Below are positions 56,540 to 64,000 of a stretch of 64,000 nt of DNA, in pieces. The position numbers and the translations under genes were made by a program. The notes under the pieces are model-generated. The model was not told the DNA's origin, made no database searches, and saw nothing but the letters and a program-made list of their open reading frames with translations. The DNA comes from Epiperipatus broadwayi (Eukaryota > Onychophora > Udeonychophora > Euonychophora > Peripatidae). Position 1 is the stretch's first letter, and every line of letters starts with the position of its first letter. The stretch spans positions 622,001 to 686,000 of the forward strand of contig JAQFVV010012403.1 in the NCBI GenBank assembly GCA_028023455.1, in the 5' to 3' direction.

Positions 56540-58290
56540 CAAATGATCATTCTTCATTTTCAATCCTTATTGACCTGCGGGATGAAACTCTCTCCATGTT
56601 TAGTTCAGTTTTTGCAATCTCTCTCTTCTCTTCTTCATATCATACCAGCAAACTTCCTCATTTTATTCATACATCTCGTGTATGGTCTCTTTTTAAGTCA
56701 TAACAATTTTTGGGAATCTAGTTTGAGATTTTAACTGTTCATCTATTATCATCACTTCTAGTGATATGACCAACCCAGGTCCACTTCAGCTGCTAAATTC
56801 TTTCAATAAATGTCAATAATATCTGTTTGTTCCATGTACTTTTGTTTTTGATCCTTTCTTGTTACTTCTAACATAAATATTTCTATACTTTGTTGAATAA
56901 TCTGAAGTCTCTCTATTGCTCTTTTGTAAAGTGGCTACATTTCAGATCCATAAGTAAGAGCTTATTAAAAAACCTTTCTTTTAAAACATGTAGGCACATT
57001 TTCTTTTAAGATTAAGTTATTTCTATCAAAAGTACTCCACCCAAGTTGAATTCTATGATTAATTTCATCCATTATGTTTTGATCCGTATTAATAATCTGA
57101 CCTAGGTATTTGTAGTAGTTAACTTCTTCTAATTCATCATCAATCTTTATTTTCTTCATTTGAGAAAATCCTTTGAAAATTATAGGCCTTTTTTTTTAGT
57201 ACTATTTTCTTACTTTCATCTGATAACTTTTGCAACATATCCTGAAGGTCTGAAGCATTATTTACAAAGATAACTACATCATCCCCAAAATCTAGATGAC
57301 TTAAGTAATCTGCATTTACTTTTATTCTTTTAGCTTTTCATTGTAATCCACAAAATATGTATTATAAAATTGCTATAAAAAGTTTTGGAGATAGAAAATC
57401 ACTGTCATACATTTTTCTCATTGTTAATCTTCTTAGTATAACTATGTAATCTACTCATTGCTGTTATCTTTGGTGTAGTTCTTGATAATGTAAGTCCCCC
57501 CCCCCTATTAATTTAATTCAAACCTGGACTATTTTCAAAATCTGTTAATATTTTGAAAAGTTTTAATTTAAATTGAGTAGGATAGTTCTGAAGATTAGGA
57601 ATATCAATTTAACTATTTTTGTCTCTAGTTTTATATTAATATATATCTTACATCAATCTTGAAATACATATTTTCTATTAGTCAAAATATAATCCAATTC
57701 TTCTGTACCTTCATTTGGGTGTTTCCATGTCCAATTTTGTTTATCATTTTACTCAAAGAAAGATTCATTATAAATATTTTTTTGCTTTTTTTGCAATTGT
57801 GTCCTCTCTCATTTCTATCACCTTAACCAAATTTATCAACAGAACTTTCATCTTTCAATCGTTTACCAATTCTAGCATTAAAGTTTCCTACGATGATTTT
57901 AAATTATTTAGTTTGATCAAAATCTTTTCGTATATCCATACAAAAATCCTTTACTTCATCACAATGTTAACTTCTTGGGGCATAAACCTGGATTATATGC
58001 ATTTGATGTCTTCCATTTTTCTGTCTGATATATCATGAATGTCCACTATGTTGTTCTTTCACTTTTTATGTATAATGAAGCCCACTCCATTTATGCTTCT
58101 AATATTTATGCATTTGTTGTAAAGTACATGTCCACTTTTTCAATCAATTGACTCTCATTTTTTCTTCTAACTTCATATGGTCCAACAATGTCTCGTTTAA
58201 TATTAAATAGGTCTTTTTCCAATTCATACAATCCCATTTGAAAGTGATTTACAATTGTATGTACCTAAATAAAAGGTTGTAAACAAATGG
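56540..58290 (-). pseudogene. RTE-like LINE, long decayed copy (endonuclease to tail)
   Basis: The most complete member of this family. In minus-strand order: near 58130-58260 text like GLYELEKDLFNIKRDIVG and EVRRKNESQLIEK (start of an APE endonuclease), KIIVGNFNARIGKRL near 57870 (the GDFNA motif, with Asn for Asp), HPNEGTEELDYILTNRKY near 57690-57720, SPKLFIAIL near 57370-57400 (RT motif B region), LSHLDFGDDVVIF near 57268-57304 (motif C, FGDD for the usual FADD), then frame 56965-57159 with YYKYLGQIINTDQNIMDEIN and LGWSTFDRNNLILKENVPTC, and a degraded tail to 56560. Frameshifts throughout. Catalytic motif changes make it inactive. Confidence 0.82.
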
Positions 58291-58299
58291 TAGCCTGGA

Positions 58300-59370
58300 T
58301 CCACTATCAGTATGTTTTAGCATTCTCCACCTTCAGCCACCAATTGCAGTCTTGGCTAACCTCCTGTGAATAAAGGCCATAATTTACTTTCGTTTGTCAT
58401 GATTGTAAATATCTTTATAAAATAATTATTCACACATATTCATTCTACCTTCATGACAACTTAAGTGAGATTTAAGTTAAGAATTATCAAGCAACTGAGG
58501 AAAAAGTCTATAGTGTTTCTTGATGTTAAACACGGAGTTAAAAAGCCAATAAACTCGCTGGCTGATGCAAGTTGGTGAGCAATCCATCCAGGTTTGTATA
58601 CTGTATGAATAATCATATAGTAATAATGGTTGCAGTGACAAGAACATATGGTGTGGATATTAGGAATTTGCTCGGTTAGGTTCCTTTAAGTACCTCAAGG
58701 GGGATCAAAGGGCCTCTTTTCAGTTAACAGCAAATTTTTTTTCTGAAATCAAACATAACATTGTATTGTACTTAATGCTGAAAAACTATTATATCAGTGA
58801 CGGTATTCTTTATTGACAATGTTTATTAACGAATTTAATTTTAGATTATTTCAAAGTTATTTTTAGATATTTATAAATTGTTAATGATTTTGCTTATCTT
58901 GATCTGATATAGATTTCTCCTAATAATTTGTTTTGCATTTATATTTGTACGTTATCTTCGTGCAGACGTTTTAAAATATAAATTTGATACTCTTTCATAC
59001 TTTGAAATATACACAGTATTTTTACAAAATTTGAAATTGTCATATGATCGTATAATTTTGTCCAAATGTTTCTTTTATTATAGTGTTGAATTCCCTTTGT
59101 CAAAAGGAAACTTATCTTTCCTTTCTATATCTTTTTTTTTTTTCACTTATTACCTGTCAGTACCTTTGTAAAAAGTTGGTAATTTTAGAATATAAATGTG
59201 TTTTTTTATTTTTTTATAGAAGCAACAGCTTTTTATATTTCCTTTCACTGTTTAATTTTTTTTTTTTTTTTAGATATAATTACTACAATAAGCTAATAGA
59301 CATAAGTAATTCAAGTTACTGTTTTTAAGGTACAAAATAGAACAAGTTTTCACAATTTATACTGCGTATA
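58300..59370. other. AT-rich stretch, no feature recognised
   Basis: T-rich runs near 59130-59142 and 59258-59272. No gene or repeat family recognised. Confidence 0.4.
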
Positions 59371-59377
59371 CATTTTA

Positions 59378-59602
59378 ATGCTGTGGTACATTATGGATGG
59401 ACAGTCGAAATGTTAACTGGATTCTAAGAGATTGTGAAAGACCTAGAAAGAGACCATTTTTGGGATGAATAGACAAAATAAGGAAATGTGATAGGGTGAT
59501 GAAGAGAAAAGAGGCTAGAGATGAGAAAAGATGAGTTGAACTTGGAGAGACCTTCATCCTATAGTGGATCAATAATTGTTGGCAATAATGATGATGATAA
59601 AT
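59378..59602 (+). pseudogene. RTE-like LINE tail, copy 6
   Basis: Matches the end of the family from GGATGGACAGTCGAAATG (RWTVEML) via GATTGTGAAAGACC and ACTTGGAGAGACCTTCATCC to a GATGATGAT tail near 59587. Short, 5'-truncated and frameshifted. Confidence 0.75.
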
Positions 59603-59725
59603 GACATTCTGCTTGGATGTGCTCAGTAGTACAGCAACGGATTCTGGATCTTTAGATTCATTGAATACAGCTTCAGTTCTCGTATTTATAGTGCTCTAAT
59701 ATCTTATAATCTGCTGAAGAATTAA

Positions 59726-59995
59726 CAATGGCTTTGGGTTGGTATTTTTAGATCTAGTGTTTGAAGCTACCTAGCGCCTCTCTGAGGAGTGCCAAAGCAC
59801 AAAACCATTGGTCAGAGGTTTGGGGGGGGGGGTTTCCTGACAGAGATATTTTAAATACTTTCTCTGGTTAAGCATTTATCACAAAGCTTGTTGAGCAATT
59901 AGTAATGTTCATTGTTTATATCTTACAAGCTTAAAAGAATGGGGTCATGTGATCTATTACTCTATTTTTTATTTGACTATTTATAGTCTGCTTCA
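59726..59995 (+). mobile_element. Retrozyme-like repeat (family 5), partial unit
   Basis: Second half of the unit found in tandem at 61.5-62.4 kb: GCTTTGGGTTGGTATTTTTA, the hammerhead, a G10-11 run, TTTAAATACTTTCTCTGG, CACAAAGCTTGTTGAGCAAT and GGGGTCATGTGATCTATTAC. No ORF. The first part of the unit is missing. Confidence 0.8.
59777..59818 (+). ncRNA. Hammerhead ribozyme motif, family 5 (G12 lost)
   Basis: CCTCT pairs with AGAGG (59814-59818) as stem I. Core CTGAGGA at 59782-59788, stem II GTGC/GCAC with loop CAAA, AAAA at the GAAA position, stem III ACC/GGT with loop ATT, cleavage base C. All stems are perfect; only the G of GAAA is changed (CGAAA to CAAAA, a CpG change). Confidence 0.78.
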
Positions 59996-59999
59996 ACTG

Positions 60000-61525
60000 T
60001 ATCAGATTTCAGGCGCCATATTGAATTTTTTTAAAATCTGACCTGAGACACAATTTTCACAATAACTTCAGTTTTAATTATGTTAGAGCAAAAAAAATTT
60101 ACATTAATAGAAACTAGAAAAAGTAAGGAAAACAATAAGTCTAAGACAAATAGTGATAACCATTTAAAAAATAAGGAAAAAAAGAAATTTCAATATCTGA
60201 CATAATTATTACTTTATTGTTGTTCATAATTTCTAATTCATCATTAACTAAGTTTAAATTACATCTTCAGTGATAATTTCTTTTCTATTCCTCACAAAAT
60301 TATCTTTCAAACCATATATAATATGTTTTATCTGAGATAATCCATAACTTCAGAATCTCAAAAAATATTCACTAAGAATTCATTTTTATCTTGTACCCCA
60401 AAAGTTACCAAAACTCAAAGGCATCTATAAGAAAAAAGTTCATCCTAATACAAGATACAAAACAAATCATTTCCAGAAGATAGATATGCATTTGTCATCA
60501 TAGCAATTGGCTTTTTGTCTATGTAAAGCTAGAAATTGCAGGCTACTGTCTGTATCACTGATAAAATTAGTTTCACCCCTTCATTTTATATTTTTTTGTG
60601 TGTACATCAATGATGTTTATATTCTTTATGCACACCAGTGATGCTATCTTGTTATATTTATTGTATCACATAAATATAATTTATTTGCATATAGTCCATT
60701 TGTTAGCTATAGACTTGAAAATAATGTGATGAAAGATATGGCAAAACTAGTGACTCCACAGATGAGTATCAAGGCATAGGCAAGAATCAGAATTTGATTC
60801 TTTGCATGCATATGCAATCTTTCTGTACATTTGATTATTAGTTTTGTAAATCATTATTTGTTATATAACATGCAAGAGTAAACACAAACACACCATATAA
60901 ACATAGTAATAAATAATAAATTATTAAACCTTTTGAGAATCATTATATTTATAAAGTAAGTTTATTTTTTATAAAATAAGTGGATTATATTAGAACACAA
61001 AATTACTGTACATATGAATTCATATGAGCATAAATAAATATACAATTTATATAGACACACCCCACTATAAACGCAAATTAATAAAAATGAAATGATTTTT
61101 TCAAATAATTATAAAAATAAAAAAAAATATTCAAAAAATAAAAAATTAAAACTGTATACTTACGAGGGTTATTCTGCATTTGTGTTTAGACTCCATGGAA
61201 GGCCTTGTTTGTGAATCAGAGTATTTTTATTCGATAAAAGCATATTTAAATGCCAATAAGTGTTTTCTGTCTTTATCGCTTTGTGGAAATTACAAAAATT
61301 ATCAAAAAAAAAATTAAATATGCCGGTTACTAAAAAAATTAATAAAAAACCCAAATTTCATCAGATTTTTTTGTTAAAAGACATCTTTAGAAAGCTACAT
61401 CAGAGATCTATCAAATGTCCATATTTCTGTTAATATCATGTTTATAGTTTTTGCATCATTAAAAAAATAAAACATTTTGACCAGACAAAGAAAGACGCGT
61501 GGGTCACCCGCTTGTAGCATGGAAG
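60000..61525. other. AT-rich stretch, no gene recognised
   Basis: No domain-bearing frame or known repeat of this window was found. Purine-rich text near 60100-60190. Confidence 0.4.
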
Positions 61526-61737
61526 CAGTTAAGTCTTATGTGATATTATATTGCTAAGATTACTAATATATGGTTTGGCTGAAGATCTCTCAGCCCCCTA
61601 TTGCTATTTGAGTGGATAGCTGGGTTTAACATGTAGGTGTATGAAAATTTCAGATTTTCCTGTCAATAGATAACTTTTAGATAAATGCTGGCTTTGGGTT
61701 GGTATTTTTAGATCTAGAGTCTGAAGCTACTCTAGCG

Positions 61738-61779
61738 CCTCTCTGAGGAGTGCCAAAGCATGAAATCATTGGTCAGAGG
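61738..61779 (+). ncRNA. Hammerhead ribozyme motif, family 5, tandem unit 1 (intact core)
   Basis: CCTCT/AGAGG stem I, CTGAGGA at 61743-61749, stem II GTGC/GCAT with loop CAAA (one G-U pair), GAAA intact, stem III A(T)C-rich arm against GGT (one mismatch-like U-G), cleavage base C at 61774. All invariant positions are present. This is the best candidate for activity in the family. Confidence 0.8.
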
Positions 61780-62160
61780 TTTGCAGGGGGGGAGTTCCTG
61801 ACAGATATTTTAAATGCTTTCTCTGGCTAACATTTATCACAAAGCTTGTTGAGCAATTAGCAATGCTCATTGTTTATATCTTATAAGCTTAAAAGACTGG
61901 GAGTCATGTGATCTATGACTATTTTTTTATTTGACTATTAGTCTCCGCTTTAAGTCTTATGCGATGTTATATTGCTAAGACTACTAATATGTGGTTTGGC
62001 TGAAGATCTTTCAGCCCCATATAGCTATTTGAGTTGGATAGCTGGGTTTGAAGTCATGTAGGTGTCAGAAAATTTCAGATTTTCCACTCAATAGATAACT
62101 TTTAGATAAATACTGGCTTTGGGTTGGTATTTTTAGATCTAGTTTCTAAAGCTATCCTAG

Positions 62161-62202
62161 CATCTCTGAGGAGTGCCAAAGCATAAAACCATTGGTCATA
62201 GG
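62161..62202 (+). ncRNA. Hammerhead ribozyme motif, family 5, tandem unit 2 (decayed)
   Basis: CATCT opposite ATAGG weakens stem I. CTGAGGA at 62166-62172 and stem III ACC/GGT are intact. GAAA reads AAAA after GCAT (TAAAA), so G12 is lost. Probably inactive. Confidence 0.7.
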
Positions 62203-62663
62203 TTTGGGGGAGGGGATTCCTGAAGAGTTATTTTAAATGCTTTCTCTGGCTAAGCATTTACCGCAAAGCTTGTTGAGCAATTAGCAATGCTCATTGTTTA
62301 TATCTTACAAACTTAAAAGAATGGGGTCATGTGATCTATTACTCTATTTTTTATTTGACTATTTATATATGTATTGATTGTGTAAATTTAAATCATGGGA
62401 ACTATCCCCCCCAAAATGCAGTATATTTTATTGATTATCCAATTGCTCTTTCTATATAATGTATTCATTTTCAATTATTTAATCAAAAATATATGCAGTA
62501 AGAGATTCATTTTCATATTAGTTTTATTGTACAACATCACCTCACAGTGTCTTAGAAAGTTTAAGAAATTTTAATTGAAAACAGGATGTTAATTGTCATA
62601 AGCTACAACCTTTCTGTGCAAAATATAGTTGTTTTTTTTTCTTTAAAAATAAAACATATTTTG

Positions 62664-63020
62664 ATTTACAAGTGTCAAATTTACCCTACCCACAACTTTG
62701 ATACTATACATTCTAGACAAATACAGTAATGATTATCTCTAATCATTGATTAAACTAGAGATTATCTCTAGCCCAGATATAAACTTTAAATCTCAAAGAT
62801 TAATATATTTGGTTTTTTTTGAGTAAACATATCACAAATGGAGTAACTGTTTAATTAAAAATCAGATATATTTATCTTTAACTGAGACCTAAAGTTTATA
62901 TCTGGGTTAGAGATAATCTCTAGTTTAATAAAGGATTAATGATAATTATTATTCTATTTATCTAGAGTGGATTGTACTTTAAATTGTGGGTGGAGTAACT
63001 TGACACTTGTAAATCAAAAT
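62664..63020. mobile_element. Palindromic repeat family 7
   Basis: TTTACAAGTGTCAAATTTACC at the left and GTAACTTGACACTTGTAAA at the right are inverted, with CACCCACAA/ CTACCCACAA, CTAGAGATTATCTCTAG and CCCAGATATAAACTTTA inside on both arms (about 140 bases each). The centre (about 62805-62880) is AT-rich. No ORF. The ATCTCTAGTTTAATAAAGGA text resembles the terminal block of family 3 (ATCTCTAGTCTAATGAATGA). Confidence 0.75.
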
Positions 63021-63119
63021 GTAACAATATACTATTGATAAATACTAAACATATAATAAAGATATATATGAAGATCAGTGGTTCAATGTGTAATGCAATC
63101 TGGGTGGGGTATTTTGTCT

Positions 63120-63216
63120 TTTTTTTTTATGTGTCAAAGCGTCGGCCGTGAAGCGAACCCCGGGACAACCTGTTTGTAAGGCAGCTATGCTAACCACTTG
63201 GCCACCAACACTTGAT
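63120..63216 (-). repeat. tRNA-derived SINE, copy 8
   Basis: On the minus strand: ATCAAGTGTTGGTGGCCAAG, TGGTTAGCATAGCTGCC, TTACAAACAGG anticodon arm, GTTGTCCCGGGGTTCGC, TTCACGGCCGACGCTTTGAC and ACATAAAAAAAA. Flanking TATTTTGTCTTTTT occurs on both sides (63111 and 63222), a clear candidate target-site duplication of about 14 bases. Confidence 0.85.
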
Positions 63217-63239
63217 GGGGATATTTTGTCTTTTTCAGG

Positions 63240-64000
63240 TGCGGTAGGGTGGGGGTTATTTAGTATATCTATAAAACATTCTTTATTGTTATAACATAAT
63301 GATATACATCTTTGTTTTTTTAACAAGGCAGGGGATTAGCAAATTTTTTAGTCTGAAGTGAAATGATAGATAAAGCAATAATTTTATAAGTACATATGAT
63401 TCCTTAAAATTATACTTTTTTATATTTTAAAAGTAATAACTTTAATAATATATCAGACAGTATAAATTTCGTTGTTTTATTTCAATATATTTGTAATTAT
63501 CTAATTTTGTGAAGCAACTCTGTTCATTCCATACTAGTACTGCCATCTATTGTAAGGTTGAGTCATCAATAGATATTAGAGGATTGTACTTATTAAATCC
63601 ATATCTATTGCTATCCTATCTATACCTTCAGATTAGTCTCTCACTTATGGCTTTTTTTACTAAAAAATTAGACCTAAATTTAGTGCATCTCGACCTTTTC
63701 TTTGGACTCTCTTTTTCCTATCAAAAAACCTGAAATTAAAAACATCTTAATTAATTTTGAATTCAAGCCAATGCTTATTTATACTGTGCACATCTGATAT
63801 CAGTTTGTTGACAAAGACTGCAAATCAAGAAACTACCTTAAGAAAATTGATCGAATAATCCTGGATATGGACTTAATAACACTGCCATCCACTATTTATT
63901 GCTTCCTCAAATTCATAATAGATGGCAGCACTAGAGTAGAATGGGCAGAATTGTTTTTGAAAAGCATATTTAAGCTGCAGTCATATGATTTTTTTTTTAT
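63240..64000. other. AT-rich stretch, no gene recognised
   Basis: Frame 63509-63733 lacks motifs. The text CTGCCATC-CACTATTTAT and AATAGATGGCAG near 63880-63930 forms a small inverted repeat. Confidence 0.4.

Larger units (their letters stand above)
61531..62366 (+). mobile_element. Retrozyme-like element: two tandem units of about 420 bp, each with a hammerhead
   Basis: AAGTCTTATGTGATATTATA at 61531 recurs as AAGTCTTATGCGATGTTATA at 61952, a period of 421 bases. The whole unit is repeated: GTTTGGCTGAAGATCT, CTATTTGAGT, GATAACTTTTAGATAAAT, the hammerhead, CATTTATCAC / CATTTACCGC, CTTGTTGAGCAATTAGCAAT and GTCATGTGATCTAT. The second unit ends near 62366. There is no coding potential. Short non-coding units in tandem, each with a type I hammerhead with a short stem III, are the definition of metazoan retrozymes, which are thought to spread as circular RNAs using PLE enzymes. 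Confidence 0.8.

Noticed and set aside
61578-61600. CTGAAGATCTCTCAG in the retrozyme-like unit as a second hammerhead core
   Set aside because: It resembles CUGANGA but no GAAA or stem III follows; it is just a hairpin GGCTGA/TCAGCC.
1-64000. CRISPR arrays, bacterial operons or phage genes
   Set aside because: No spaced identical repeats, no dense long frames and no ribosome binding site pattern; the content is that of a eukaryotic repeat-rich region.

Overview
This window looks like AT-rich nuclear DNA from a metazoan, most likely an invertebrate; I cannot name the species. I see no convincing host protein-coding exon, rRNA or intact tRNA gene. Nearly everything recognisable is mobile-element debris: several families of APE-type LINEs, a Penelope-like element (PLE), a tRNA-derived SINE in eight copies, palindromic repeats, and many elements carrying hammerhead ribozyme (HHR) motifs. 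No open reading frame is an intact gene. The useful frames are pieces of broken reverse transcriptases (RTs) and endonucleases.

Layout. 0-5.8 kb: a dispersed repeat, an inverted pair of PLE terminal repeats with an HHR (2.4-2.9 kb), a palindromic repeat (5.3 kb) and a SINE. 7.3-14.1 kb: three copies of one LINE tail, one inverted tail of a second LINE and an RTE-like fragment. 16-20 kb: a SINE and a long decayed LINE with endonuclease, RT and C-terminal finger remnants. 21.6 kb: a small palindrome with an HHR. 23.9-26 kb: SINEs and RTE-like tails. 27.1-27.6 kb: a palindromic HHR element. 28.8-32.7 kb: an unassigned block poor in G on the plus strand. 32.8-33.3 kb: a palindrome with two opposed HHRs. 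34.0-37.9 kb: a frameshifted PLE and an inverted partial copy, with HHRs and tRNA-like segments in the terminal repeats. 38-49.6 kb: more HHR-family palindromes, a LINE RT fragment, SINEs and RTE-like tails. 51.6-59.6 kb: RTE-like copies, one reaching back into its endonuclease domain. 59.7-62.4 kb: a retrozyme-like repeat, one partial copy and two tandem units of about 420 bp, each with an HHR. 62.7-63.2 kb: a palindrome and a last SINE.

The most interesting feature is the concentration of self-cleaving RNA motifs. I find five sequence-distinct families with the order stem I / CUGANGA / stem II / GAAA / short stem III / UH / stem I, in both orientations, several with fully paired stems. One belongs to a PLE with recognisable RT and GIY-YIG domains, one is tandemly repeated like metazoan retrozymes, and three sit in short palindromic elements. 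Several copies have lost catalytic bases in a way that fits CpG decay. PLEs and retrozymes are known HHR carriers; having five families in 64 kb, mostly as inverted dimers and in two families next to tRNA-like promoter boxes, is what deserves follow-up.
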